Shown here piece by piece: positions 1 to 11,045 of a DNA stretch of 64,000 nt. Position 1 is the first letter of the stretch, and every line of letters begins with the position of its first letter. A program made the translations under genes and the position numbers. The DNA comes from Pseudocalidococcus azoricus BACA0444 (lineage in GTDB: Bacteria; Cyanobacteriota; Cyanobacteriia; Thermosynechococcales; Thermosynechococcaceae): contig NZ_JAVMIP010000016.1 of assembly GCF_031729055.1 (NCBI RefSeq), forward strand, positions 1 to 64,000, in the 5' to 3' direction. Below the pieces are notes generated by a model that was given only the letters and a program-made list of their open reading frames with translations, was not told the DNA's origin and ran no database searches.

Positions 1-12
1 TTTGACACAGCT

Positions 13-546
13 TCAGAAAAAGTGTACCAACTTAGCGAGGAATATGCTGTATTGAGAATGCTCTAAAAATTTGATCGCACATTTGAGTAAACAGTTGGTG
101 ACTTGTTCATGATTGAGTTGCTGATTCCCCGTTCCTAACATCGGTAATGCAAGGGTTTTAATTTGAATATTGCGTAATTCTAAAATTGCCAGAACCGTGA
201 ATAAATTTTCAAAAACCTCTGCAACCGAAAAGCCTATGCCGATAAATTCCAAACATAAAACTCGCGCAAAAATCGGATGATCCAGGGCCTGGGACACCCA
301 ACAGCCAAAGGCCTGTTTTAATTGTAAGTAGGGGGTGCGAGCCAAGTGATCAACGTTGATATTCAGCTTGTCATAAAGCGCACCAATGACACTCCCGCTT
401 GTCGGAGCATAACTGTTAGCAAAGGCTGAGACAACTAGTAAATCAATCGGCTCCCTTAAGGCGGTAATATCTCCTCGATAAAGCTCGAAACTGCGATAGC
501 CCCACTTGGTTTCAACTTCAACGATGTTAAGTCGCTCTAAGGGCAT
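13..546 (-). CDS. macro-domain-like hypothetical protein
   Basis: The 177-residue product has the look of a macro (ADP-ribose binding) domain: an early strand ending in VVSAFANS, followed by SGSVIGALY, and a late LALPMLGTGNQQL segment that matches the conserved ALPxxGTG loop of the family. No other domain is visible. The role is unknown; macro domains bind or hydrolyse ADP-ribose derivatives. The frame stops 13 bases from the window edge after IFLAKLVHFF, where relatives often continue with one more strand, so a frameshifted or shortened C-terminus is possible. It starts about 40 bases downstream of the prs stop and may be co-transcribed with it. The family call is moderate and the function is not claimed. 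Confidence 0.6.
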   Translation of the reverse strand: MPLERLNIVEVETKWGYRSFELYRGDITALREPIDLLVVSAFANSYAPTSGSVIGALYDKLNINVDHLARTPYLQLKQAFGCWVSQALDHPIFARVLCLEFIGIGFSVAEVFENLFTVLAILELRNIQIKTLALPMLGTGNQQLNHEQVTNCLLKCAIKFLEHSQYSIFLAKLVHFF

Positions 547-583
547 TTGCCGTCCATTGTCTTAGACTCAAGCAGATCAAGCC

Positions 584-1585
584 CTAGCGGAACATACTAC
601 TGACCGAGCTATCTTCATGAACCCGCCAGATGGTTTCGCCGACAATACTGGCCACCGAGAGAACCCGTAATTGATCAAAATAGCTGGACTCAGGCACGGG
701 AATGGTGTTGGTGACAATTACTTCTTCAAAAACACCACTGGAGAGACGCTCAATGGCTGGGGGGGAAAAAATGGCATGGGTGGCACAGGCATAGACCGCT
801 TTGGCCCCAACTTTGCGTAATAGGCGCGCCCCCTCAACAATCGTTCCGGCCGTATCAATCATGTCATCCACCAAGACCGCTGTTTTCCCCGCCACATCCC
901 CCACCACATTCATCACTTCCGCAACATTGTGGGCCTGGCGACGTTTATCAATAATGGCTAGGGGGGCATCATCGAGTTTATTGGCAAAGGCTCGGGCCCG
1001 CGCCACCCCACCCACATCCGGCGAGACTACGACTAAATCCGAGAAGTTTTTGCTACGGAGGTAATTTAATAGTACGGGTGAGCCATAGACATGATCCACG
1101 GGGATATCAAAATAGCCTTGAATTTGGGCCGAGTGCAGATCCATGGCTAAAACGCGACTGGCCCCGGCCTGGGTAATTAGGTTAGCAACCAGTTTGGCGG
1201 TAATAGATTCGCGGCCTGCGGTTTTGCGGTCGGCCCGAGCATAGCCATAGTAGGGAATTACTGCGGTAACTTGACGTGCTGAGGCCCGCCGACAGGCATC
1301 AATCATGATCAACAATTCCATCAAATGATCATTAACTGGCTGACAGGTGGGTTGAATCAGATAGACATCACAGCCTCGGATAGATTCTTGGATTTGGATG
1401 TAAAGCTCTCCATCCGCGAACCGCTTGCGTACCATCGGCCCGAGATCAATCCCAAGGTAGTGGGCAATTTCTTGAGCTAGGGGGGGATTAGCAGAACCAG
1501 CAAAGAGCTTAAGACGACTGTGGTCAGTTAAATAGGTGGTTGGGGCCGGCAAGGGCAGGGGAAGGGTTGCTGGGCGTATCACCAC
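584..1585 (-). CDS. prs: ribose-phosphate pyrophosphokinase
   Basis: This enzyme makes PRPP from ribose 5-phosphate and ATP for purine, pyrimidine, His, Trp and NAD synthesis. The 333-residue sequence carries the N-terminal KLFAGSANPPLAQEIA segment, the RKFADGE-like segment (RKRFADGELYIQIQ), the DLHSAQIQGYFDIPVDHV metal/ATP region and the C-terminal PRPP-binding loop VLVDDMIDTAGTI. Length is normal for cyanobacterial Prs, with a variable leader of about 20 residues before the conserved core. The start is a GTG in a GTGGTG doublet. The cobD-like gene lies upstream on the same strand about 70 bases away. Confidence 0.96.
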   Translation of the reverse strand: MVIRPATLPLPLPAPTTYLTDHSRLKLFAGSANPPLAQEIAHYLGIDLGPMVRKRFADGELYIQIQESIRGCDVYLIQPTCQPVNDHLMELLIMIDACRRASARQVTAVIPYYGYARADRKTAGRESITAKLVANLITQAGASRVLAMDLHSAQIQGYFDIPVDHVYGSPVLLNYLRSKNFSDLVVVSPDVGGVARARAFANKLDDAPLAIIDKRRQAHNVAEVMNVVGDVAGKTAVLVDDMIDTAGTIVEGARLLRKVGAKAVYACATHAIFSPPAIERLSSGVFEEVIVTNTIPVPESSYFDQLRVLSVASIVGETIWRVHEDSSVSSMFR

Positions 1586-1656
1586 AAGTCCTCAAGAAAA
1601 TGCCTCACCAGCAATCTTAGCATTCTCCTCTTGGCCTGGGAATAACAGCCATGCCA

Positions 1657-2727
1657 TCACTGAATAATTCGGGCTAATGCTGTTAAGAGTTGTTGATTCT
1701 CAGCATGAGTGCGGACAGCTACACGAAAATACCCATTCCCTAATTCTGGAAAACTCAGACAATCTCGAATTAAAATTCGCGCCTTTTCTAACAGTTGGGT
1801 TTGCAGTGTCAGGACTGCGCCGGAGTAATGTACCAAGATAAAATTCGCCGCGCTGGGATAGGGAACCAGGCCTGGAATCAGTTTTAATCCTTGATAAAGA
1901 CTCTCTCGGGCATCCGGTAACCAGGCCCAGGTTTGGGCTTGAAACAACTGATCTTCTAAGGCTACTTCGGCGGCAATCAGGGCCAAGCTATTCACTGTCC
2001 AGGGATCTCGCCAACGCTGCCATTGGGTTAACCGGGAGGGGTGGCCAACCGCATAGCCAATTCGCAGGCCAGGCAGGGCATAGAACTTCGTCAAAGAGCG
2101 CAAAACGACCAAATTGGGGAATTCTTGTACCCAAGGAATCAGACTTTGGCTGGCATCTGGGGGGCAGAAATCCATGAAGGCTTCATCCACCACCACCAGG
2201 CCCCAGGCCCGCTCTCGTAATAGTGCTAATAAGTCGGACTGCTGCCAAACTTGCCCGGTGGGATTATGGGGATTGTTCAGGATTAGCCCGGACAGGCCTG
2301 GGGGACATAAGGATGATAAAGATAGTTTTGGTGGCTGCCAACGTTGCCAAGGAATTGGATAAGATGCCACGCCAAAAGCCTCTAAGGCCCGGTAATAGTC
2401 GCCAAAGGCTGGGGTGAGCAGGCCAACGGGTTGAAACGGCTCTAAATCACGGGCCGCCCAAGTGAGCAGTTCCGCCGCCCCATTCCCGACTAAGAGCCAA
2501 TCTGGATCCAGGTGATGAATATGGCTAAGGGCCTGGCGGAGTCTCAAGGAATCTGGATCCGGATAATGCTGAATCCTATCCAATGAATTTTGTAGGGCAA
2601 CTCGCACCGAATCTGGCATCCCCAGGGGGTTAATACTGGCTGAAAAATCAAGAATCTCCGCTGCATCACAACCGGCTAAAGTTGCGGCCCAACGGAGATT
2701 TCCACCATGGCGCGGTGGTAAGTTCAA
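1657..2727 (-). CDS. cobD: threonine-phosphate decarboxylase-like aminotransferase (CobD/CobC type)
   Basis: A fold-type I PLP enzyme of 356 residues. The N-terminal RHGGNL motif and the ASINPLG segment are typical of the cobalamin-pathway L-threonine-O-3-phosphate decarboxylase (CobD in Salmonella, CobC in others), which supplies the aminopropanol arm of B12. The PLP lysine lies in RSLTKFYALPGLRIGYAVG, and NNPHNPTG binds the cofactor. Histidinol-phosphate aminotransferase is the closest alternative; the HGGN start argues against it. The start is a TTG eight bases after the hup stop codon, which suggests translational coupling. No other cobalamin gene is adjacent. Confidence 0.8.
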   Translation of the reverse strand: MNLPPRHGGNLRWAATLAGCDAAEILDFSASINPLGMPDSVRVALQNSLDRIQHYPDPDSLRLRQALSHIHHLDPDWLLVGNGAAELLTWAARDLEPFQPVGLLTPAFGDYYRALEAFGVASYPIPWQRWQPPKLSLSSLCPPGLSGLILNNPHNPTGQVWQQSDLLALLRERAWGLVVVDEAFMDFCPPDASQSLIPWVQEFPNLVVLRSLTKFYALPGLRIGYAVGHPSRLTQWQRWRDPWTVNSLALIAAEVALEDQLFQAQTWAWLPDARESLYQGLKLIPGLVPYPSAANFILVHYSGAVLTLQTQLLEKARILIRDCLSFPELGNGYFRVAVRTHAENQQLLTALARIIQ

Positions 2728-2735
2728 GGGAAAAT

Positions 2736-3047
2736 TTATTTCTTTTTACCAGGAGTTGGAGCCGGAGGGGCAGGGGGAGAGACTTTTTCTTTGAACAATT
2801 TACCAGCCGAAAAAGCCGGAACTTTGGTGGCCGGAATTTCCATTTTTTCACCCGTTTTCGGATTGCGTCCTTCCCGTGCTTTGCGCTCCCGGGGTTCAAA
2901 GGCCCCAAAGCCAACTAGGGTTACTTTATCGCCATCGGCTACGGCATCCATAATCACATCAACCGCTGCTGAGATGACCACTTCCGCCTGTTTTTTGGTG
3001 ACATTTGCCTTGTCTGCAACCGCATCAACTAACTCGGCCTTATTCAT
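2736..3047 (-). CDS. hup: HU-family DNA-binding protein with Pro/Ala tail
   Basis: A histone-like nucleoid protein. The 103 residues begin MNKAELVDAVADKANVTKKQ and contain the beta-arm core GFGAFEPRERKAREGRNPKTGE, the DNA-bending arm of HU/IHF proteins. The ATG chosen has a GGAG ribosome-binding site seven bases upstream; a longer reading from a TTG would include that site and is rejected. The last 15 or so residues (PPAPPAPTPGKKK) form a Pro/Ala stretch ending in lysines, beyond the usual ~90-residue HU. The gene faces away from petH and leads into cobD. Confidence 0.95.
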   Translation of the reverse strand: MNKAELVDAVADKANVTKKQAEVVISAAVDVIMDAVADGDKVTLVGFGAFEPRERKAREGRNPKTGEKMEIPATKVPAFSAGKLFKEKVSPPAPPAPTPGKKK

Positions 3048-4729
<1,682 letters not shown>

Positions 4730-4775
4730 GGCCTGGGACTCAAACTCAAGCTCGCCTTATTACTAACCCCGCAGT

Positions 4776-4829
4776 AATGGTGGGAGATTCTGAGATGTCA
4801 TGGTCTCAGGGCTTTCCTACCATTTTTCT
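4776..4829 (+). terminator. rho-independent terminator after petH
   Basis: An outer stem pairs 4776-4784 (AATGGTGGG) with 4816-4824 (CCTACCATT), allowing one G-T pair. An inner stem pairs CTGAGA with TCTCAG. A run of T follows from 4823. It lies 47 bases after the petH stop. Confidence 0.75.
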
Positions 4830-5045
4830 TGAAATCACAACCTAAAAACCTAAAAATATTGTTTTACAGATGATGAAGACCAGCCAAAATCTGCCATTTA
4901 CCCCTAAGATAGAGCGTTATTAGGGGGGTGTTTATCTTGACACTGGGACAATTTTAAGTTTAAGTAACGATGAATTTGTTTACAGATCAAAGTTATACGC
5001 CACAACCAATCAGCAATGACGGTGGTAGGGAGCTAGGAATAATTC
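4830..5045 (+). promoter_or_regulatory. ftsZ upstream region
   Basis: It contains a TTGACA hexamer at 4937-4942 with only weak -10 candidates (TTAAGT/TAAGTT near 4958-4965). An ATG at 4970 opens a short frame that is offset from the ftsZ frame (see findings). The promoter assignment is tentative. Confidence 0.35.
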
Positions 5046-6137
5046 GTGGAAAATGCAGCCAAAATCAAAGTAATTGGAGTCGGTGGTGGTGGTGGAAATG
5101 CCGTAAACCGGATGATTAGTAGCCAGGTTGCCGGTGTTGAATTTTGGTCTGTTAATACCGATGCCCAGGCCCTGTCCCAATCCTTAGCCCATCAATGTTT
5201 ACAACTGGGCAATAAGCTGACCCGTGGCCTGGGAGCCGGGGGTAATCCTTCCATCGGACAAAAAGCGGCTGAAGAATCTCGGGAAGACCTAGCCAATGCC
5301 CTCAAAGATGCCGATCTAATCTTTATTACCTGTGGCATGGGAGGGGGAACTGGAACTGGGGCCGCGCCAGTGGTGGCGGAAGTAGCCAAAGAACAAGGTG
5401 CCTTAACCGTAGCAGTAGTGACACGCCCTTTTACGTTTGAGGGTCGCCGCCGGGGTCAACAGGCTGAAGAAGGAATCGAAGCTCTCCAAAGTCGGGTTGA
5501 CACCTTAATTGTCATTCCCAACGACAAGATTCTCTCAGTGATCTCGGAGCAAACCACCGTCCAAGAAGCGTTTCAAGTGGCCGATGATGTTTTACGTCAA
5601 GGGGTACAGGGTATTTCAGACATTATTAACCTGCCCGGCCTGATTAATGTGGACTTTGCTGATGTCCGGGCGGTGATGGCCGATGCGGGTTCCGCCATGA
5701 TGGGCATTGGTGTTGCCTCGGGTAAGTCTCGGGCTAGGGAAGCTGCCATTACGGCCATTTCCTCGCCACTGCTGGAGTCCTCCATTGAAGGAGCTAGGGG
5801 GATTGTCCTCAATGTCCGGGGTGGGGTTGACTTGACACTCCATGAGGTCAATGCGGCAGCCGAGGTGATCTATGAAGTGGTGGATGTAGATGCCAATATT
5901 ATCTTTGGGGCCGTTGTGGATGACTCCCTCCAAGGGGAAATTAAGGTGACGGTGATTGCCACGGGGTTTTCGGGGGGGATTGAGTCCAAAACCATCAATA
6001 AGCAAAAAAACATCCGCCCCATTTCCGCCACGGTGACTAACCCATCTCCCCCCAATATTTCGCTGTCAGCTACAGATGCCAACAAGCCTAAGCTAGACAT
6101 TCCTGATTTCCTCCAAAAACGCCGTCCCCAGCCCTGA
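5046..6137 (+). CDS. ftsZ: cell division protein FtsZ
   Basis: Tubulin-like GTPase that forms the division ring. The 363 residues contain the N-terminal [16 protein letters not shown] nucleotide loop, the tubulin signature [12 protein letters not shown] (about residues 97-108), the T7-loop region [11 protein letters not shown], and the C-terminal FtsA/ZipN-binding peptide [11 protein letters not shown]. The only start in this frame is a GTG, because a TAA lies two codons upstream. It therefore begins at residue VENAAKIKV and lacks the 40-60-residue N-terminal extension usual in cyanobacterial FtsZ; a plausible extension is encoded just upstream in another frame. The protein itself is certain; the start is not. 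Confidence 0.95.
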   Translation: MENAAKIKVIGVGGGGGNAVNRMISSQVAGVEFWSVNTDAQALSQSLAHQCLQLGNKLTRGLGAGGNPSIGQKAAEESREDLANALKDADLIFITCGMGGGTGTGAAPVVAEVAKEQGALTVAVVTRPFTFEGRRRGQQAEEGIEALQSRVDTLIVIPNDKILSVISEQTTVQEAFQVADDVLRQGVQGISDIINLPGLINVDFADVRAVMADAGSAMMGIGVASGKSRAREAAITAISSPLLESSIEGARGIVLNVRGGVDLTLHEVNAAAEVIYEVVDVDANIIFGAVVDDSLQGEIKVTVIATGFSGGIESKTINKQKNIRPISATVTNPSPPNISLSATDANKPKLDIPDFLQKRRPQP

Positions 6138-6226
6138 GGGCATAAATCCGGTAGTCTAGGAAATACCATGGATTTTTTCATGGCAACCGCTTGAGTTCAC
6201 TACTGTTTGATTGGGTCACATCACCC

Positions 6227-8164
6227 ATGCCTCTTTCTACATCTGTGTTGCAGGAACTCCTCCAGGCCCAGCCCCACTTGCGGCCGCAGATGTACTTCAA
6301 GTCCTCCTTGACAGCCCTCTCCCACGCGATGGAAGACCAGGTGTTGGCGGGGCAGGACGCGCCGGTGATCATTGCTAGCTTTCAACGAGAACGATTCTAT
6401 CGCCAAGAAGCTCATCGGTATTTGCGCATTGCCAGTAAATCGGATCAAGTGTATGTCCTAGCCGCTCCGGAAACCGAGTTTACTAATTGTTCTGATCATT
6501 ATGAAACTGTTGCCTTTGATCCTGCTGATGCCCTCAGTCAAGAATGGCATTTGGTGGCCCTGAGTCGGGATTATGCCGCCTGTTTAATTTGTCGAGAAAT
6601 CCCTCTCTCGCCCCAGGCCCTCGCGGATACCCAGCAACTCCACCTCGACCAGGCCCGCCGCTTTGAAGGGATTTGGACTTTTGAACGTCAAACAACGGCG
6701 GTGGCGGCCCAAATTCTCTTAGAGCGGATCCAGCACTATTGCCCCCATCTGAAAAAGAAGCTGAAACAAGGGTTAGCACGGGTGGGAGAGCATCTGAGCC
6801 AAGGCAGCCATGGCAGCGATCCGGCTCCCTTTGCGGATCGGCTTGTGACCTATCTCCAGGCCGGGCAGTACAAACAGAATAAGGCCTATAAGCAAATTTC
6901 AATCCAAGAACGGAAAGAACGTCTAATTAACTCCATGACGGCGGCGATTCGTTGTTCTCTGGATCCAGAGCAGATCCTGACAGTGGCAGTGACGGAATTG
7001 GGCCAGGCCGTTGGCTGTCAACGCTGCTTAATTTACCGCTGTAAAGCCAGTGATTTAAGTACCCGTTTGCACCATGAATATACTCTCCCCGCCGCTAACT
7101 CCCTGCGCGCCCATACCTGGCCCCTGCAACAAAATCCCCTCTTTCAAACCTTAGTCAGTAGCCAGCGTCCTGTGACCGTGGAGTCCGTTCCTAGCGATAC
7201 CCGTCTGCTAGAGCGTAGCCAATACCATGACCTGCTCCAAGCCCATCAGATTCAAGCCCTACTCTTAGCTCCAGTCCTGTACCAAGGGCGATTGTTGGGG
7301 GTGGTGGAATTACATCGGCAGGAGAGCGGGGCCTGGGCGGAAACAGATGTCGATTTGGTGGAAGCTATCGCAACCCAGGTGGGTGTGGCTCTGATTCAAG
7401 CGGAATCCTACGCCGACTTGGAAGACCTCAACAGCCAATTAGAAGCCCTTGACCGAACCCGCAGTAATTTAATTGCCATTACCGGCCATGAACTACGCAC
7501 CCCCCTATCCACCATTCAAGTCTGCCTAGAAAGTTTGGCCAGTGAGCCGGATATGCCCCTGGAATTACGCCAGGTCATGCTCTCTACAGCCTTGAATGAT
7601 GCAGAACGAATGCGGAAACTAATCCAGGATTTTCTTACCCTCTCCCAATTGGAAAGTGGCCGTGTTCAGTGGCATCCCGAGCCGATTCCGATGCAGGAAA
7701 TTGTCGATTTGGCGTTGACCAGTTTACGCACCCCCAAAGAAGAACTCCCAGAGATTGTCACGGTCTTGCCGGAGGAGTTGCCCCTCGTCCGAGCCGATGG
7801 GGAATGGTTGGTGGAGGTGCTCTCGAAGCTTTTAGATAATGCCTGTAAATTTACAGCACAAACGGGGGAAATTCGGATTGCTGCCCAGCCCCAGGCCCCC
7901 GGAATGTTGGAAATTACGGTCACGGATACGGGTCGTGGGATTGAGCCGGATCGCTTGGAGGCAGTTTTTGATCGCTTTTATCAGGAGGAGGGAGCTTTAA
8001 GACGCTCAGCCGGGGGAACAGGCCTGGGTCTTGCGATTTGTCGGCAAGTGATTACGAACCTCGGCGGGACAATTTGGGCGGAATCAGCCGGACGGGATCA
8101 AGGGAGTTCCTTTCATTTCACCATTCCAATTGCTGACTTTACCAACACTTCAACCGCCTCTTAG
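6227..8164 (+). CDS. sensor histidine kinase with DICT and GAF domains
   Basis: A soluble two-component kinase of 645 residues. The N-terminus (about 10-150, from STSVLQELLQAQPHLRPQMYFKSS) matches the DICT sensory domain found with light and redox signalling proteins in cyanobacteria. A GAF domain follows (about 240-390). The HisKA domain has the phospho-acceptor His421 in GHELRTPL, and the ATPase domain has N box LDNACKF, G1 DTGRGIEP and G2 GGTGLGLAI. No membrane segment is seen. The ATG at 6227 is chosen over an upstream in-frame TTG (6191) because homology begins there. No response regulator is adjacent, so the partner is unknown. Confidence 0.88.
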   Translation: MPLSTSVLQELLQAQPHLRPQMYFKSSLTALSHAMEDQVLAGQDAPVIIASFQRERFYRQEAHRYLRIASKSDQVYVLAAPETEFTNCSDHYETVAFDPADALSQEWHLVALSRDYAACLICREIPLSPQALADTQQLHLDQARRFEGIWTFERQTTAVAAQILLERIQHYCPHLKKKLKQGLARVGEHLSQGSHGSDPAPFADRLVTYLQAGQYKQNKAYKQISIQERKERLINSMTAAIRCSLDPEQILTVAVTELGQAVGCQRCLIYRCKASDLSTRLHHEYTLPAANSLRAHTWPLQQNPLFQTLVSSQRPVTVESVPSDTRLLERSQYHDLLQAHQIQALLLAPVLYQGRLLGVVELHRQESGAWAETDVDLVEAIATQVGVALIQAESYADLEDLNSQLEALDRTRSNLIAITGHELRTPLSTIQVCLESLASEPDMPLELRQVMLSTALNDAERMRKLIQDFLTLSQLESGRVQWHPEPIPMQEIVDLALTSLRTPKEELPEIVTVLPEELPLVRADGEWLVEVLSKLLDNACKFTAQTGEIRIAAQPQAPGMLEITVTDTGRGIEPDRLEAVFDRFYQEEGALRRSAGGTGLGLAICRQVITNLGGTIWAESAGRDQGSSFHFTIPIADFTNTSTAS

Positions 8165-8315
8165 GTTAGGTGCTTGTTCAAACCTCGACTAGACAGGGAC
8201 TCCTCAGGATTGCCAGGAGGTGGCGATTCAGTCAATATGCCCGGAATCAGGCTGACTCAGTTGGTTGGGTAGCGTGGTGATGATCAACGTCAAATGTCAA
8301 ATATCCTAATTCAGA

Positions 8316-9701
8316 CTAAAACTCGGCACTACCTGGAAAGCGAGGAAAGGGAATCACATCCCGAATATTATCCATCCCGGTCATAAACTGCACCAGTCGC
8401 TCAAAGCCCAGGCCAAAGCCCGCGTGCGGCACAGTTCCATAGCGGCGTAAATCGAGATACCACCAATAGGTTTGTGGGTCTAACCCCTGGGCCTGGATGC
8501 GTTGGGTGAGAATGTCGAGTCGTTCTTCCCGTTGCGAACCACCAATAATCTCGCCAATCTTGGGGGCAAGAATATCCATCGCCCGCACGGTTTGCCCATC
8601 CTCACTGAGACGCATATAAAAGGCTTTAATTTTAGCGGGATAGTCCGTGACAATGACTGGCTTTTGGAAATAGTCCTCGGCTAAATATCGCTCATGTTCC
8701 GACTGTAAATCCAGGCCCCACGCCACTGGAAACTCAAAGGTACGGCTACTTTTTTCCAATAAGCTCACTGCTTCCGTATAGGTCACACGGGCAAACTCGT
8801 TGTGAATGATTTGATCGGCGGTGGCTAAGACAGTCTGGTCAATCCGGTCTTGGAAAAACTGCATATCCTCTGGGCAATGCTCAAGCAGATAGCGAAAAAT
8901 AAACTTGAGGAAATCCTCGGCTAAGTCCATGTCCCCCTCCAGATCACAAAAGGCCATTTCCGGCTCCACCATCCAAAACTCGGCTAAATGGCGGGAGGTA
9001 TTGGAGTTTTCTGCCCGAAAGGTTGGCCCAAAGGTATAGACATTGCTAAAGGCCATCGCCATAATTTCGGCCTCTAATTGCCCACTAACGGTGAGATAGG
9101 CTGGCCGTTCAAAGAAATCTTGACTGTAATCCACCTGCCCATTGGCTAGTTTCGGTAGGTTTTCCAAATTCAGGCTGGTGACTCCGAACATTTCCCCGGC
9201 CCCTTCACAATCACTGGCGGTAATGATCGGTGTATGTACCCAGAGAAACCCCCGCGCTTGGAAAAACTGATGAATCGCCGTTGCACAGGCATTCCTAACC
9301 CGAAACACGGCCCCCAAGGTATTGGTGCGGCCCCGTAAATGTCCCAACGTCCGTAAAAATTCAAAACTATGGCGTTTTTTCTGGAGGGGATAGGTAGTCG
9401 GATCTGCTTCACCCCACAGGGTCAGGGCCTTGGCCTGGAGTTCAATCCGTTGGTTTTTCCCTTGAGATGCCACCAATACACCCTCACAGGACACTGTTGC
9501 TCCCGTATTCACCTGTTTGATTAAAGCGTCATAGTTGGGAACAGTGGGAGTTAAAACTGCCTGTAGGCCAGCCAAGGAAGAGCCGTCATTGAGTTCTAGA
9601 AAGGCAAAGTCTTTTAACTCTCGCTTCGTCCGCACCCAACCCTTAACCGTCACCGCATCTCCAGGTTGGCCTGTGGCTAAAAGCTCTTTAATCCGAGACA
9701 T
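8316..9701 (-). CDS. asnS: asparagine--tRNA ligase
   Basis: Class IIb aminoacyl-tRNA synthetase that charges tRNA-Asn. The 461 residues begin with an OB-fold anticodon-binding domain (about 1-105, [23 protein letters not shown]). The catalytic domain has motif 2 [25 protein letters not shown] and motif 3 [44 protein letters not shown] is the AsnRS-type segment. Length is typical. The gene is monocistronic, convergent with the histidine kinase. Confidence 0.97.
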   Translation of the reverse strand: MSRIKELLATGQPGDAVTVKGWVRTKRELKDFAFLELNDGSSLAGLQAVLTPTVPNYDALIKQVNTGATVSCEGVLVASQGKNQRIELQAKALTLWGEADPTTYPLQKKRHSFEFLRTLGHLRGRTNTLGAVFRVRNACATAIHQFFQARGFLWVHTPIITASDCEGAGEMFGVTSLNLENLPKLANGQVDYSQDFFERPAYLTVSGQLEAEIMAMAFSNVYTFGPTFRAENSNTSRHLAEFWMVEPEMAFCDLEGDMDLAEDFLKFIFRYLLEHCPEDMQFFQDRIDQTVLATADQIIHNEFARVTYTEAVSLLEKSSRTFEFPVAWGLDLQSEHERYLAEDYFQKPVIVTDYPAKIKAFYMRLSEDGQTVRAMDILAPKIGEIIGGSQREERLDILTQRIQAQGLDPQTYWWYLDLRRYGTVPHAGFGLGFERLVQFMTGMDNIRDVIPFPRFPGSAEF

Positions 9702-9860
9702 AGGGCGTTGATATGATAAGGGCTATTCTCCAATTTTAGGCTATGAGGGCAATATTTTCTGGACAAGAGATTCTGTCAATATTCACCAACTCGTTCTCCG
9801 CGCAACGATACCCCTGGTCTTGATCCTGTGGAGAGGCTGTAAAAAAGTCGCCGCGAGCTT

Positions 9861-10634
9861 CTATGGGGTCTGGGTTGGGGAGTTTTCCAGGCCAGGTTGT
9901 GGTTGCTGAGATTGGATATAGAGTCCGATGCCAGTGCCGAGAGCTAACACAACTACAACAGTTGCCACAGTTCGCTGTAAACCTAGCCGTTGGGCCGGAT
10001 CCAAGCCATGTTCGTGAACCGTTGCCTTCAAGGTATTGCTCTCTGGGGCAGCTTTTTCTGTCACCAACTGTCCGGTCGTTTCCCCAACCAGACTACCCGG
10101 CTCAGAATTTTTGTTCGGGCCGGCCACCAACGGCTGAAACTCAACATCCTTGGTGCGTTTATTTAGTTCTTGAGCCAGTTGTTCCCCGGAAAACTCTGTA
10201 CCAACCAAGGTTTCTTTCGGACTAAGGGTTTGGGATTTGATGCTTTGGTAGGCGATGGATTCCAAATAGCTACTAAACTCGTTTTCAGCCATGGCCACCG
10301 TCAAATAAGCTGCCTTAATTTTCCGCCCAAATAGAATCGTATCCCCATGATTTAATTGCTCACTCAGGCAGCGTTTACCATTAATGAATGTGCCATTGGT
10401 GCTGGGCTTCCCATCGGCATTGCCATCCACTAGGCGATAACGATATTGATTCGTGCCAGGAACTGGAACCCGGAGCAAGATGGCATGTTGCCGGGATACG
10501 GTGTCAAAGTCTAAAACAATAGCATTGGTTAAATCTCGGCCCACGGAATAGGCAGCCGCTTCTAGGGCAATGGCCTGGCGACCTTGCAAACCATTAATAA
10601 TGAGAACATGGCGTTCTTCTTGATCTTTATTCAT
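9861..10634 (-). CDS. FHA-domain protein with C-terminal membrane anchor
   Basis: A 257-residue protein with a forkhead-associated domain (about residues 8-115) that binds phosphothreonine peptides. Key residues are visible in SVGRD, SRQHA and STNGTFING. A disordered linker follows (about 125-205), then one transmembrane helix (VATVVVVLALGTGIGLYI, about 218-237) and a short tail. Signalling via Ser/Thr kinases is the likely theme; no kinase is adjacent. The start at 10634 (MNKDQEERHV) is preferred to an ORF start 21 codons upstream because the leader is arginine/cysteine-rich and unlike a real N-terminus. Confidence 0.85.
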   Translation of the reverse strand: MNKDQEERHVLIINGLQGRQAIALEAAAYSVGRDLTNAIVLDFDTVSRQHAILLRVPVPGTNQYRYRLVDGNADGKPSTNGTFINGKRCLSEQLNHGDTILFGRKIKAAYLTVAMAENEFSSYLESIAYQSIKSQTLSPKETLVGTEFSGEQLAQELNKRTKDVEFQPLVAGPNKNSEPGSLVGETTGQLVTEKAAPESNTLKATVHEHGLDPAQRLGLQRTVATVVVVLALGTGIGLYIQSQQPQPGLENSPTQTP

Positions 10635-11045
10635 TGATGCTTCTTCCCCGCAATGTCCAGGCCGGAATTTCTCAAGTCCCCTGGCGGCTAACCTCATTAC
10701 CCCTACTCTCGGCTATGAAAATAGGGCATGGCGGTGATCTTGATCACTGAGTTAATAATTGTTGCCAGGTTTGGGAACAAATTGCCCCCCTAGACTGAAC
10801 CTCAAGAAGGTGAATAAGCACAAAGAATTGCTATCAAACAGGGTACTTCAGGGTAGGATAACATTCAATAGTTTTCTGTTTGGCTGACTAGCCCCTGCCC
10901 TCCTAAGCCGACCTTGATGTTGCCAGTGGTCTTGCTCAATTCACCCTGTTAATTCCAGACTCATCAGGATCATCACTTTATCATCTCTGGTTGTGAAAAC
11001 AGTCCTGTCTTCAGTCATCACAAAATAGCCCAGTGAGCTACCCCA
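10635..11045. other. divergent intergenic region
   Basis: About 410 bases between the FHA gene (minus) and the conserved unknown gene (plus). It should hold both promoters. I see no convincing hexamer pair, RNA gene or repeat here. Confidence 0.4.
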
